This document shows, piece by piece, positions 32,313 to 46,379 of a stretch of DNA of 64,000 nucleotides. The stretch lies in contig JAJHTX010000007.1 of assembly GCA_032164295.1 (NCBI GenBank), positions 496,001 to 560,000 on the forward strand, read 5' to 3'. Each line of letters starts with the position of its first letter. The stretch's first letter is position 1. Made by a program: the position numbers and the translations under genes. The notes below the pieces were generated by a model. It was not told where the DNA came from. It saw nothing but the letters and a program-made list of their open reading frames with translations, and searched no databases. This stretch comes from Inonotus obliquus. Taxonomy: Eukaryota > Basidiomycota > Agaricomycetes > Hymenochaetales > Hymenochaetaceae.

Positions 32313-33959
32313 TGTCACATTGGCCACTCGTCGAAGGAACCCTGACAGAGTCGGATTCGCCGATCATTCCCGAGTCAACGGCAGCCACTACGATCAGTTC
32401 TTCCCCATCTTGAGTAATTGGTAAGGATTCGGACGTCGAATAGGGGTCATCGGCTGCCTTCCTTGGCCATATGCATTCTTGATGATCCACCATTTGAAGC
32501 TGCGTAGTCGCATAAAGACCAAACGGTGTATCGTGGTTGGTTGACTTTGAGCGCTCGCGTTATTCTTCGTTGATGAGCCCAATGGGGATGCTTGTGTCAT
32601 TCTTTTCCGTGGCACTGACGGAGGAAGCTCAGGGAGTTGCTCAAAGAGTACGCAGAGCTCCTGAAGCGAAGACATGTCTGTCATCCGAGCACTTTGCGTC
32701 GTATCAGTTATCTGTATCACAATTCTAAAGTGCACAATAGCTCACTCAACGACAATAACCGAGAAATCGGGAGGTGGAGGAGCGGTCCTGCGGTATGGAA
32801 TAACAGGCTTGTAGAGATGGAAGAAGACGTCGTAAGGGGAAGGCTGCTTCGCGGGAACGGGAGCAGCATGGAGAGGTTTGCGGTGACTGGAAGGGATTAA
32901 ACGGAGAGAGAAGAATAGCGAAGCTAAATGACAGAATGAGATTGATACCAGAGCAGGGAGAGGGCACACTGACAATACGACAAGAACTTGTGCACAAAGG
33001 GAAGATTCAGGGGCCGCCACCAATTTGACGTGCGGGAGGACCACGAGAAAAGACGTCTAAGAGGATATAATAGGGCATCTCTTATGGCAAGTTATGCGAA
33101 CGGAAACACCTGACCTGTTGACTTTCATGTAGGAGGGAGGAATGAAAACGGGTCGCGGTACTATAATACGGATCTGGTGACCGTGCGTGCGTGACTAGGT
33201 ACCCAAGACGTTTCAAGTAGGAGTATACATAAGATTAGAGAACGGAAGCCCAAGCCTATATTGCAACTGACCAGATATCTTTCTAGCGTCAGGTCTTCTT
33301 CCCCAATCATTTCAGCATATGCTTCCTGGACGCTCATGGGGACTCCTTCGTCGGATGCGCGGTCATCAATTTTCGACCAGCAGAACATAGTACCGCGTTC
33401 TATGAGGTAAAGGGCTTCTTCAGGAAGCAGCTCGACAGCCTTTCCTGATTTTCGTATTCGTGCGGCATTGTCGGCCGTAGCAGGCATTGATTGCTGGCGG
33501 GGAACGTTGTGTCCCATTGTCGCAAGGAAGCTTCCCCGTGCATTCAGGATACGCGCGCGTGCGATCTCAGGACACCATACCGCATGGCTTGCAGTCTTAC
33601 TATTGCAAAGCATCAGACCAGCAGAAACAGGAGTATCGAGTTGGATCACACCTAGAGACCGTACGCTCGACGTCAAGCACACTGAACATCGTCATTCGCA
33701 CACGCTCGAGCTTATGCTATTGTATATTGCTTCCCTTCCCGCCACCGTCTATCCCTCCAGTTGGCTCAAACTCTTTATCACCGCGTTTTGGGATGACAGG
33801 TTTGGTTACAGGTTTGGTTGCGCCTGAAGTTGTCGAGGCAGAAAGTCTCGTTCAGTCTGGTCCGCCATCGTCTTCGTCTGAGGATGCTTTCACATCCTCC
33901 GGAACGTCTGGGAGAGTTTTGGATACTGTTGATGGCGGTTTCTCATAGTTGTCATCCAT
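32313..33959 (-). pseudogene. SEN54 full-length pseudogene (unit 2)
   Basis: Copy of all four SEN54 exons, in reverse orientation to the intact gene at 53.9-55.6 kb. The equivalent of its first ATG is lost (MDDNYEK remains). Exon 1 has two nonsense changes: TGG to TGA at 33854-33852, and CAG to TAG at 33719-33717. Exon 4 has a frameshift at about 32394-32400 that ends the frame after KMGKN. Exon 2 (LLPEEALYLIERGTMFCWSK, SVQEAYAEMIGEEDLTLERY) is still open. The level of decay suggests an older duplication, not a sequencing fault. Confidence 0.88.
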
Positions 33960-36900
33960 GTCGAAGCCATAAACACTGGAGACGTGACTTATTTGGAGAA
34001 ACGATCATGTGACGCAACCCGGAAAGTTGCGCGGTGTGCGCCACTCGACAGTGGCTAAATGGACGTTGCGTTGTGTCTGGCTGGAGCGATAAGCACTGTG
34101 TGTTGGGCCGTTCTAGCAGACGCAAGCTGTGCGTATCTGCGATACCTCCACCGGCAAGCTAATCTCTGGGGGAGACTCGATGTTGCCCTACTCCCACGTC
34201 TGCCGATTGCGGGCGCATCGTCTTCTGCTCCTTCGACGAAACGATTTGTATTAGGATGCTGGCACAGGCGGGCTGCTCTTGCGGCCACTCGATGATCATA
34301 CCAGCTGGGTCTGTCCAGTCGCGTTCTCGTAGATTGCAAACCCATCGTGTCTCGCCGACATTGACGAGTAATACCCAGGACCATTCGAGGGAAACACTGA
34401 CGGCGTCATGTCGGTCTCGTTCCCCCCTATGGAAAACATGCAATGACTCGTTCCAGGGGTAAAACAAAACAGACAGATGATGATGAGGCCCCTCGCCAAT
34501 GATGGTCAACCCGTCCCCCCTCCCCCACCCGAGGGGGTGGAAAATGTCGAAGGAAGGGTGGATGACTTTCTGGACTGAATGATAAAGTACTCAATGGATT
34601 CAGAAGGATATGCGGAGTCGATCGCCTTGTCAAGGGTCAGAATACTGGTACTTTGAGCAGAATTCGACGAAGTTGGACCTAGCGAGCTCTCCCCTCGGTG
34701 ATGGTTGGTACATGGGATTCCGGAAATTGAATTGATCACTATATGATGCGACGCTGGCCTGCTTTCGTCTCCGTCACTAAAATTCTCCCCCCGGCCTTTC
34801 ATCTTGATCTATACGTATATCCAGAAGATTCGTGACTTGTTCCTTCGCTTTACGTGATCCTCTGGCATCTTCGGGCTCGGCTTCATATTTCTCATCCTCT
34901 CATCGTATAACCTTCGAATGCCGCATATAAACCAGCCGCTATTCGTCTTCTAACTGATTGATGGTCTCTCGGTCATTCTCGCGACTTCGATTATTACACT
35001 GGAAGTCAGTCGCAATTGACACTTCCTTATTTGGATTTTATTCCAGGCTGACCTTTCACAGCGGATCAAGTACTGTCGTAGGAGCACAGGTATGGAGCAT
35101 TCTCACCGCCGGACTTCGCATTTCCAGGCCAGGCATATGGCCACGCTATTCTTCTTCATGGTTGCAGTACCAGTGACATTTCCCCTAACCATTTTTACGT
35201 TGCAGAAGTTTGAACCATGTCCACCTGCTCCATCTCCGGCCCCGACACGGGGACGGAGTTCCTGTGATGCAGAGTAGTAGTCTCTTCCATAGCCATGCGA
35301 AAGGTCGGCATCATATTTCCCTTGGGCTTCTTCCCGAATTACACGGTTTTCAAAGGTGCAGTGCTGTGTCCTCATGTCCAAATTGATCAAAAACTAATCA
35401 TGCGTACATTATTCCCAGCACGGGGAGTTTTTACTCTCCAGACTCATGCGGGAGCCAATATCTCTCTCGAAGTTTTCTCGAGTTATCTGATTGCCCTCAA
35501 ACGTAAGAAGCGTAAATCTCGAGCATCAAATTTCAGGGTACTGATCTACTATACTAGTCCCGATGTGGTAACAGTGACCAAAGCGCAAAGTCCCGAAGGT
35601 TGCACTGGCAGAAACTTGCGGGAATAAACCATTTGTGTGTGAGTAGGTTCTGTTATTGAGAATTTCACACAATTTGGCAGATTAGCAACTCTGGGCTTTG
35701 TAACCTGGAAAGAGGTCGCTGGGACTAAAGTGAAGAAGGAAGCTTCAGTCCACAGGGAGAAAGACCATTACTAATATTATCCTCACAAAGAGTAAGCAAT
35801 CGTTGACTTTTTCTGACTCTTCTAATCTAAGAATGCCCCTTCGTCCGGAATACGCAAGCTCCGAGCGGCTCCAGGGAGGGAGAGCATTCTCACTTTCTTA
35901 CAGGTGATAGGAAATACAACGAAGAGTATGTATTAAATTGACTAACTCGTCGGCGGTTCAACGAAGTACTTCCTTTGAGTACTCATAGATATGGCAGGCT
36001 CTAAACAGTAGGATGGATTCGACTCACTCACATCTTAATCACTGTAATCGCCAATTATCCGGTGACAGGTGATAACGGCACGCGGAAGGCCGCCGTATCT
36101 TCGTGTCCCGAAGGCAGGGGGACGGGAGTCGACTATTGCATCGTAGATTGTTCTATATTCAGACAAGCTCGGGAAGCTAGAATAACAGCTCATCGGGCCC
36201 GAGCTTCCCACTGATGTCTGTAAGCGAGCTTTGTGAACGACGTTCGTCAGCTAACCGCTATCTTTCGAAACAGTGGATTCCCCAATTCCCAGGATCTAAA
36301 TTCTGAACCATCTGACGGTCATGATAGCAGTATGCCGGCCAGTACCACGCCCTTGAAATAACAGCTGAATAAATGTGACGTCAGATATTCATTCCAAGAA
36401 TAGTCGAGCCACCTCTGATCGGAGGTAAGCCAGTTTGAAGGAGCTCTCCAAGAATAACGGTGAGAGGTCCCATACTCTTCTCGTCTCAGATCGGACTGGG
36501 ACCTTATGCTTCCTTTTGTCCGAGGAACAACGCCCATTAGGGACATTTTCATTTTTCTCAGGATGGACGTCGCCGCGGAGGACAAAGTGTAGTCTGAGAA
36601 ACTTGTGCTAATGCCGGCTCCAAGGTGAGTATTTTCTTTCTTCCCGATAACATTCAGTCTAAGATCTATCATGAACAAAATGCTATCTGAAGATCTTGCA
36701 AGAGACGCTATACCATTATAAGAGGATGAGAATTGACACCGAGATAGGTAATGATTTCCAATTCCAACCGCACTTAGTCAATTCAATGCAAGTTGAGGAA
36801 CATGGGGTCGACAGGGAAGAATTATCATCGCTAGAAATCATAACCACCAATAACCGAAACCAACATACGTTCAACCTAATCGCACTACTAAAAACAGCCC

Positions 36901-38256
36901 TGAATCCGAAAAGGGCGGAGATACCAACCAACTCTCAGATATGAAGATTCTCAACTTCCTTAGCAAGGAGGAAATAATCACTTTGTGCACCCTGAGCCGC
37001 GTAGGTGATATCGATTCAAACAAGCAAGCAGGCCACGTTAATCGGGACGATTTCCGAACGATGAAAAACGGCCTGACTCCCGTCTCCTCCTGTCCGTGGT
37101 TGATTCAAAGCTATACCGGTACTACTTACTTACTATCGCGGCTTCACGGGAGGGAAAATCGTTCCTCGTTCCTTTGTCCCTAACCAGTCAAATCAAACGA
37201 ACCACCCATAATCCAACGGTCACAACTCTACATATAATCCGATATTAAACCGACTTTTAATATCGATGTTTTTCGAGGAATTGGTAAGGGGGCCCATAAC
37301 CAGCTTAGACTTCCGAATGGAAGGAAGGAAAAGCATACCCCATATTCATATCGTTCTACTACTGAAGCCGGGAACAAGCAGAACTTCGACACTAAGTACT
37401 AGACCCAAAAGGAGAAATGAAAACGGCGTTGTATATATGTACATACATACATACATACATACATTCATTCAATGCAATGTACTCATGTACTCATGTATTC
37501 ATATAACTACAGATGTAGTACTTACTTCCTTTCGAAGACAAACGAATTTGTTATTCGAAGGTTCGAAGGAGGGGACGGGTAAATAAGAGGATAAACTCAT
37601 CCGGGGTATGTGGGCTGTGGCTGGGATTTACATATTCTGTGACTAATCTAGCTAATGGCTTCCCAAACTGAGCCAAACAAGGCCAAAGAGAATGATGACG
37701 GCAAAGTCAGACGGCATATCAGCCCCAAGACGAGTAATTTTACTACCTTTGTTACAGAGTTTCCGAATGAACAGGGCAGAAGACAAAATCTGCTACAAAC
37801 GAAGCACCTTCATGATATAGTCTAGGCAATGATTCTACTGGTGTACATGCATATATGAATACAGTACAAGGTATAGTGTAGGAAGCCCAATAACGACGAG
37901 TTGTTCGTTCAATGTACATACCAATCCTCTTCCAACCACAATAAAGTTTACATCTTCTATTTCTTTCGCCCTCGTAAACACCGCCCAAAGAAACCCAATA
38001 AATACACCTCGTCCTTCCGGTGATCCAGAAAGACGAAAAAGGAGAAGGAACAAGAAGGACAATAAATAAAGTTCACAGAGTTGGTACCCCCGAGTCGACC
38101 GCACCTTACCTCACCTTGTGGGGCTCGGTCGATCCACAAATACGATCTTGAGAAGCATGGAGAGGAAGAAGGTTGAATGATAAAAAGAATGAAAGCGCGC
38201 GGAAGACCGCCGCCAACGGAGGGACGGAAGGGCTAGAACCGCCACCACTGACGCAT
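33960..38256. other. 4.3-kb gap without supportable genes
   Basis: Short ORFs only. On the minus strand 34499-34296 begins MARGLIIICLFCFTPG, weakly like a signal peptide, but ends after 67 codons; another frame there is open from 34509 to 34159. Neither has recognisable relatives. An (ACAT)n microsatellite lies at 37438-37465. Nothing else is interpretable. Confidence 0.45.
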
Positions 38257-41200
38257 TCAGCGCTTCTTTACTACAAGGACAATGTAAAATAGGAACCGGA
38301 AGATGAGAGTGATAAGCAGCAGTATAGCTGCGTACAGCTTGAAGTTTATCCCCCGAATATCCAAACTCTGCGTGATTGCGAAGACGAAAAGGAAGCGACG
38401 TATCCAACCAGAGAAGAGAATAGCGCAGAGTTGTGTCGGGTATGCGCATTTAGCGGTTTGCCGAGAGATGCGAGATGCGAGACGATAATGAGAAGGGGAA
38501 GCAGATGATGAAGGGACACGGGTGCGGAGCGGAAGCGGAACGAAGGTGACATATTTACACCGACACGTTTGAGACGAGAAAACAAGGAGCGATAAGTCCA
38601 AATGCAACCAGCGCAGTTGCGGTTTGGGCGGTTGACCGAAGCCAGATAAATAGATCATAGCACCAGCAATTGTTGGAGGAGGTCCGACAATTTCGCAGTA
38701 AGGTGTATAAGCCCACCGAGCCCCCCCCCCCACACAGCCCAGGTTATCGCCGAAACAGCGAAGCGGAGGAAAGGACGGCGGAATAACGCGCGTTATAAAA
38801 GTGCACCGTGGGCGCGGTGGGAATATGAGTTGATTGTTCCGAAGATCGTGTCATTAGACGCCAGAAACCATCAGATGTTGAAGACAAAATTACGGCAAGA
38901 AAATTAATAGATAAACGTTAGAGTTATTAGATCCCGAAAGGAAATGTGATGAGCACTGGCTTAACGCACCTCCAAGACGTCATCACCTGCAACCGCACAC
39001 TTGCCCTCAGATATGATGGAGCTAGGGTAGTCGCAGAAGCAGCTCCCATCACTTTTTGTTGTACATGCCAAGGTAATGCCGTGAAAGTCATTGAACACAA
39101 GAAGATCGAATGCGTATGTCTGATGATAAAGAATACAATGAGCTTCTAGTTGATGGCAAGTCAAACAGCCAGCCAGTCCAAACCTGATAGTTAATGAAGT
39201 GCGCCCAATAGTACCAGAATCGTGGAAGGTTCACCGTCCGGATGAAGTAACCACCAACACACTATTGGCACGGACGGTTCATCAAAGCAAACTTCAGTCA
39301 AAAGACAACTAGACAGGCACAAAAATACCGACCATCCAGAAGCCGTTTAAAAATGCCAGGATGGCAAGCGATGCCACAAAGACAGGCACGGCAACAGCAA
39401 CCACCGCTGCCTACAAGAATAGAATGATAATCGGCACCGTTAGCTTGCTGTGCCTCGGAGAGGCTGGAAACTACGTGCCTGTGATTCTGCTGCGTAGACT
39501 GTAAGGAACAGCACGCCGAGGAACCTGAAAAAATGGACGGCTCCCGGATTTAGGCCGATGCTCCAGTAGACCATCACGGAAAACAGCAATACGCATACGA
39601 ATAGATACGGTAGGGTAACGATTGAATTCGCTAGGACATATACACCTGGACCGTAGAGTCCATTCATGCGCTCGCGGACAAAGACGTGGCGTTCCTCGAG
39701 GAACGCCGGAATCCCTGCGACGCTCATGAACCCCAGGAAAGCCATGGCAAAGAAATGGACGCTTAATCGATCGTTCTGCTCAAAATGGAACAATATCCGA
39801 GGACCATGCAACAATGGCGTCAGAGGCAGGAAATCAATAAGTGAGAAAGTAAGCCCGTAAATAAATCATTAGTCCCGGAAGCAATGCCAAAGGGAAATTG
39901 TACGGACCACTTTTGCGGAGGTCTGAGCTAGATGGATCCATATGGTTGCCATTAGCACCCCCATACCCACTGAGTATGACGTAGGTGGTGGAGGATTTGC
40001 GGGGGGTTTCGAAAGCAAAGCAGTTTCGTCATAAGTACAAGTCCGTTCCGTGTCCGTGAAGACGGAATTTGCAATGCTTACAATACATGGCCAGTCTCAT
40101 GCCGTAGGCCAACAAGTTACGCGAATAATTGAGTGCGTTGCGTTCCATGAGAATGAGCGTCTGCCGGGCCCCGCATCGAAGGTCCTCCGACACGTTCCGG
40201 CGAACCTTGCCACTGTGGCTCAGGTCCTTTGGAAGGTATCCTTCAGGTTTGATTATCAGGGACGATGAGGAACCGGAACCATGGATCTGGGAGTATGATA
40301 TCCAGCGTTCTGCAAGTTCACGAGCTTGTGCTTCGCGTTGCTGCGGGTTACGGATAAAATCCGTACTCGTAACGTCGAGAGCATGGTCTGCCGGATTCGC
40401 TTGGGGTGGCACCGGATGCGAAAGACCTTCGTCGAGGTATTTTGCCAGCAAATCTAGTAATGACGAGTATGTTAACCCAGAGACCAGGAATCCATTCAAT
40501 CGGTATTAAAATTACCAGTCGGGCCGAAGTAGGCTGTACGTCCTTGGGCAAGTAGGAGCAGCCTGTCGAAGAGCGAGAAGACCTCCCAATTGGGTTGGTG
40601 TATACTCGCGATGATAATCATCCCATACTGTTCAGCCACTCTCTTCACTACAATCAATACAGTTGAGTTATTTTTAGAAGTTCACATGACGCAATAGAGC
40701 AGTCTTTTTTCCGACAGATCATCCGATTGCGTAAGCCTAGAAGACGGAACATACCGGCTGAGAGGACTTCATAGCTTGCGCGACTGTCGAGACCACTCGT
40801 CGGCTCGTCAAGGAGGAGGATCTTCGGCATTGTGACAAGTCCTGCACCAAGTGTGACACGTCGCTTTTGGCCGCCTGAAATTCCGCGCTGCACGGCATTG
40901 CCAATCCGGTTGCTGCGCACATCAGTGAGGCCTAGCTCAGCGATGACGCGTTCGACGCGCTCGTGGACGATCTGCTGCGGTGTCGAGGGATCAAAGCTGC
41001 ACGAATAAGAGGACAAAGTTAGAGGGTACGAATGCTATCTTGGAGAAGCCAACACAGCCCACCCTACCTCAGACGCGCAGCATAGGTTATTGTTTCATGG
41101 ACCGTGAGCACGCCAAGCAACGCATCGTCCTGCTCGACATATGCAGCGAGCTCTTTCATACTAACGCGATCATCGCCGTTCACGGACACCTAGTGGAATG

Positions 41201-41622
41201 AATGAGATCTATCTATATTTGATAGCGCTGAGAACATCGCTGACCTTTCCTTCAGTTGGGGCTCTACGTTTGGATAACACGTCCAAAATGGTCGACTTTC
41301 CCGCTCCAGAAGGTCCCATGACTGGATGAATAGACCGTCCCGATCAGCTTGTGGTACGATATCACATACTCGTGCTTACCTGCAAGCATCTCTCCGGATG
41401 CCACCGACCCTGAAACATCTGTGAGGACTGGCTTACCCTGGATTGAATAAGAGATGTTCTCCCATTCAAGTACGAGATGGTCAAAGGGCTTCTGAGCCTA
41501 TGAATAATATCAGCTGTATTTCTGGATACTCTGGCCACGCCACGGCCATGGAGAATGTATGACTTGATTATACTCACCTCAACGTCCGCTGGATGAAGGA
41601 CATTGAACGTTTGTGAACTCAT
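38257..41622 (-). CDS. ABCG-family half-transporter (White/ABCG1 type)
   Basis: ATP-driven exporter with the order nucleotide-binding then membrane domain; half-transporters of this type dimerise. Thirteen exons: 41622-41578, 41497-41380, 41321-41245, 41189-41068, 40996-40755, 40647-40516, 40453-40082, 39969-39908, 39775-39479, 39410-39333, 39261-39184, 39119-38970, 38367-38257; 627 residues. Walker [10 protein letters not shown], signature GISGGQKRR, Walker [13 protein letters not shown], and [12 protein letters not shown] are all present. The membrane half has [60 protein letters not shown] and a last helix [13 protein letters not shown]. The intron after exon 9 has a GC donor. The last intron is 602 nt, ten times the norm. 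Substrate unknown. It is divergent from a Zn2Cys6 factor gene. Confidence 0.94.
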
Positions 41623-42535
41623 TATAAGGACGGTGGAACAGAGGCACAGTGGAGGACGGTGGCGTTTGACTTTAAAAGGCGGGCGAGTTGGCTATCTGAC
41701 TAGTCCCCCCCCATAAGTATTCTGTGCGTTATTGGTAACCTGCGCTCGAGACGGCGCCTAGGCAGATGACCCGATCGATGAACCTAACTTGGCTGATGTT
41801 CACAAAATATAAGGCAGCAGACTTGCCCCATCGCGCTCGCCTAGAGCTAATAGGACAAACCGAATCCTGCATTTGCACACTGTTCGCTGAAAAGACGGTC
41901 GACGGCTGTCACTCCTTTCTTCTTGTGACAACTACGGATTAAGGGGCTTCACGTGATCGTGATCATCAAGAAACTGTTGTGATCTGTCACGTCACCCCAA
42001 CAGATCAGATTCGCTGCTGAGATGGTTTCGCCGACGTTGAAGGAAAGAGACTAGACTTGATGCTGCAGCTTGGACTGAGATGTTGAAATGAGGAGAAGAG
42101 CACAAGGTAGTATCCATGGTCGACCCTGAGCGGAAGCTGGTGGTGAAAGTAGCGTGGGAGACGGGCTGGACCGAAAAATGATGGCGACTGGAATTGAGAC
42201 GTCAGAGGATCCCCTACGACCGGATTCCTCGGAGATGGTTTGTACATTATGAAAATGGCGTGGGACGAATACACGGACCGAGAAGCAGGTAGACAGAAGT
42301 TCTCTTCCTCTACTCTACTCTTCGCTGCACCCGTCTAACTTTGCCAGCATACTTTCATCCATCCTTCCCCTCCTCTCCATCCCCCACGGATTCCGTGGCT
42401 GTCCTCCTATTCCTATCCCTCCGTCTGTTCCGCCATCCCTCATAGAAATACCTGGCCCTCTTTGATATCTCCAGGGCCTCACATCTCATATCCTGCTCGC
42501 TGTTACGCCTCGGCTTCATTCTCTCTCTACTGCTC
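41623..42535. promoter_or_regulatory. Divergent promoter, ABCG and Zn2Cys6 genes
   Basis: A 913-bp region between the two start codons. A palindrome-like CACGTGATCGTGATCA lies near 41950. No ORF is convincing. CGG triplets typical of Zn2Cys6 sites are scattered, but I see no clear paired site. Confidence 0.4.
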
Positions 42536-45500
42536 ATGGCTCCCTCTCCAACAACCGAGCAACTGCCCCACCAATCCTCAAAGAACAAGTCTCCAGAACA
42601 CGCCGACGATCATGAGCACGATGCTCAGCCAAATAGCAGTTCAACCCGCCCTCCGACAAAGAGAGCGCGCAAAGCTATCAACTGTGCGCCATGTCGTACC
42701 AGCAAGCTAAAATGTGACAAGTATGTATAAATGGTTTCTTCGAGGCTGTCTCTGTGACTGACAGTTGAACGAACTGAACTTTTCGGTTGTAGAGCTCGAC
42801 CTTGTTCCTCGTGTATACTCAGAGGTCGGTGTAGTCTCTCGGACGTGATCGATTTTCACTGCTGACATAAGATTTCTTTGATCAAGGTACGGCGCCACAG
42901 TGCTACAGCGACGGCAAAGACGAGAATGGACATCGGTAAGATTTTTTATTCTCGATCTGGTGTAATTTCCGGTGAAATTATGGTTTTGACAAAGTTTGAT
43001 GATCAGACGTAACGGAATTGATCCGCACAACGAGATTGCTCGTATACGTCAGTCAGTCGCCACTCTCGAAGCCTATGTGATTCGGGGTGTCACTACTCGA
43101 GCGACCGATGCGAGTGCCTCTCCCGCCAAGCCCTCGCGACGCGAGTCTGCGAGCGCCTACCCACACAATTCGGTCAAGCAAGAACAGGACCCGGATGCGC
43201 TGGTCCCGGGAATGCTGGCCGAGCGGGGAAGAGGCGGGTTCTATGCGGGACCCACCTCGACCGCCACACTTCTATATTCGCTTAAAAACGACGGCCGGGA
43301 TGGAAGTGACGAGGCCGATCGCGGTTCTGCATCCGGCTCTAACGGAGACTCCGAAGCGGACGATGTGCCGACAGACATCTCACGTGGCTTTGACGACGAT
43401 CTTCTCGCCCAGCTGCCAGCGATCCACGTCATTGACGGTCTCGTCGATTATTATCTCAATTTTTGCAATTGGATGTACAGACATGTCTATCCTCCAGCAT
43501 TCACTGCCTCTTGGAACCGCTTCAAGGATTGCGCGTCAGCTGACCGCCTTATGCTCGCAACTCTCGCAATCGTAATGGCAGTCGCAGTGCGATATTTACC
43601 CGAACAGCATGGTTTGCTGTCAGCTATTCCAGGTCTATCACGAGAGGTTTGTCTATTTGGGTTGTGTTTCTGGTCGGTCTATCTAACGCACCGAAAGGAT
43701 ATCGGAGAGCGCTTCTACCTCGTCGGATGCGAAGCTCTCGCAAGGTACCGAGCAGAAAGCCGTTTGTTCTCACTCGAGCTCGTCGAGTTGCTCCTCATTC
43801 GAACACACTACCTTACTCTATCAAAGAATGAAAGCGAGGAGATCTGGGCGATTCGCGGTGAACTTGTCAGCATTGGTGCAGCTATGGGATTGCACCGCGA
43901 TCCCGATAAGTGGCGCATGCCACGTGAAACAGCTGAACGCCGCCGTTGGGCGTGGTGGCACATTCTTTTACTAGAAAGGTTGGTATCGAAGATCCACTAC
44001 TTTTTGATTGGGAAGAAAAGTCAGATGACACTCTAAAATGTTGTTAGATGGCAATGCTTCCTGTTCGGACGTCCCCTATCGATCGCCGCCCATCACTTCG
44101 ATACACGAATGCCATCTCACGTCGACACTAGCATCGATAAGACTGGCCGGCTATTCTTGCCAAATATCTATATGTTCAAACTGGCAGATATTCTAGGGGA
44201 TATTGTCGACGACGCGGTATCAATTCGGCCTGTACCCTATTCTCGTGTATTGGAACGTGATAAGGACTTGGTTGCATGGATGGACGATCTGCCAAGAGAA
44301 CTCGATTGTTCGTTTGTCTTCTTTTGATATTCGGTTCCAAATTTGGAGTCACTGACTAACACTACATTCTAACATTTTTAGTGGACGAATATCGCCTCGC
44401 GCGTTCCCTTGCCAGCCCCGACCCGGCAGATATGCGGCTTGGCGTTCTCAGCGTTATGTACGTTTTTTAAGCTTTCTTCCATATTCTATAACTCATATCG
44501 TTGTCTGTCAATCAGAATTCGCACGAGTTACTATCATATCCGATTCACTCTACATCGCCCGTACGCAGCTGCTGCGCATGATACTCCCACGCAGAATGCT
44601 TCGACTGGGAAGAATGCCAATGCGAATACGAACACTGACCACCACGCGCGTATGGCTCAATCACTTGACACCGCCGCCAGTGCGGCGGACAAGCTTATTC
44701 AGCTTGTGGCGCAAGCCCGACCTGAAGTACTCGGGACCGGGAACAGTGCTTCACTCGCTGTGTCTGCTCATGTTCATTGGGGTCCATTCCATTGCTTCTC
44801 AGCTGCAATGTTCTTTTCGCTACAGCTCGTTGCGGATCCGAATCAACCGGGCGCGAGTTTGTTCCGCGCGAATATTCGACGTGTACTTGACTTGCTGGGC
44901 ATGTCGCGTGGTGTCCCGATTGCGGATAAGGCAAGCGATATGTTACGCGCTTTGCGTCCGTTGTATGATCCTGAGGTTGAAGATGAAGAGTTGAGGGGGA
45001 GATCAAAAGAGAATGTTATTGCTCTTGTCAAGGGGCTTGCTTTCCCCTATCATGACTCACTCGCTAGTCATGGACATGGTAACAGGTCGCTTCATACAGA
45101 TTCACCACTCAGTACAGGACAACCAACATCCCCGATAGTACTACGCGCAAACGGGACCTCTGGTTCGTCCTCCCCGGGTGGTACACTCATGCCGATAATA
45201 TCTCCCTCCGTAGCCCGTTCCAATGCACACACTGGCATGACTCCCTTACCACCTTACTCACGTAGCGCATCACAAGCTCAACTCGCAGATATTCTTGCAC
45301 CTGCTAACACTACCGCCACCACACCGCCCTCTGCAGGAGGTGCCCAAGACTATTCTGCATACACGAATGCATCAGCAAACTCGGCGACGAATGGGTTGCG
45401 CCCGACTCCTGCGTTCCCGCTTCCTACGCCTGCGGGAGGTGCGTTCGCAGCGCACCCGGGTCAGAGCGCTGATAATGTATCGATGTGGGGTGCGTCAGTT

Positions 45501-45578
45501 GGTTTTGGTCAGGGCGAGTGGTCGCGTTTCTTAGATGTACTTGAGCGTACTGAGACTTCTGGACTCATGAGCTCCTAA
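42536..45578 (+). CDS. Zn2Cys6 transcription factor with fungal_trans domain
   Basis: Nuclear transcription regulator. Exons: 42536-42720, 42793-42824, 42887-42935, 43007-43978, 44048-44307, 44382-44457, 44516-45578; 878 residues. The zinc cluster near residues 48-76 (INCAPCRTSKLKCDK, then RPCSSCILRG, then APQC) is split over three exons and has all six cysteines. The fungal-specific transcription factor domain follows: LVDYYLNFCNWMYRHVYPPAF, GAAMGLHRDPDKW, ERRRWAWWHILLLER, WQCFLFGRPLSIA. The C-terminal 250 residues are Ser/Ala/Pro-rich and probably an activation or disordered region. Targets unknown; the neighbouring ABCG gene, sharing its promoter, is a natural candidate, but this is inference. 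Confidence 0.93.
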
Positions 45579-46379
45579 GTTTTTCTTTCTCCCTGAAAGT
45601 CAATTCATTTGTTGTATCTCAAACATCCTCTTTCCCCCTCTCCCTCATTGTCATTTTCTTTCTGCTGCATTCGCGCTTTGCTATCTATCCTGTTCTTATC
45701 TCCACTCATGCTGATATTTGCTTTCGCACAATTGCTTTTTCGTTTAACTGTTGACTGTTGACTAGTGTACAACTTCTGGTGGATCCTTCTTGGAGAGCGT
45801 GACGGGGCTGTGTGTATAGACTTCTTAAAACCAAGTGTAACAATCAATACTAATCAGTGTTGTCCCGTCCAATCGCTTGTGCTTGTGAGAGATCTCGATC
45901 TCGATCTCCCAGTCCAAAGGGGAGATTGATGATTGATGTTCGTGAAACTCAGTAAGTAACTAATCCCTTGTGGCTCAGTACGTAGTTATCTCGGACAGAC
46001 TCTTCCGAGTCCGAATCGACGCTGGTAACTCCTGAGTGAGTAATGCCAACTATCTCCAGCCTACCGCGAATAGTTTCCCATCACAGGTCGAAAGCACATG
46101 GTACTCTTTCCTGGATCTCATGAATCTTCTCCTTCTCATAATTCGTAGTAATCGATATGAACTTGAATGCGTTCTGTAACGAGGTCTCTCAGGTTCATCG
46201 CATGTCGCATGTTGCATGTATGCTTTCCACCAATCATAACTCATTACAACACATCCCGCTTAGTCGTTCTTCGCCTTCGCCTTCTTCTTCTTCTTCTTCG
46301 CTTTGATGATGGCTTCTTTCGAATCCTAAAGGGAAAAAAATGCCAAGTTTTGGCGCCGTGCGCATGGTCATGGTCACTT
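45579..46379. other. Gap before the inverted-repeat element
   Basis: 3' flank of the transcription factor gene and unique sequence, with a (TTC)n-like run near 46280-46300. The last 7 bp are the left target-site copy of the element. Confidence 0.5.

Noticed and set aside
34159..34509. 116-codon minus-strand ORF, and an overlapping 67-codon ORF with a signal-like start
   Set aside because: Two overlapping frames compete, neither has conserved motifs, and no further exons could be joined.
37438..37465. ACAT repeat as a possible functional array
   Set aside because: Ordinary microsatellite with no associated structure.
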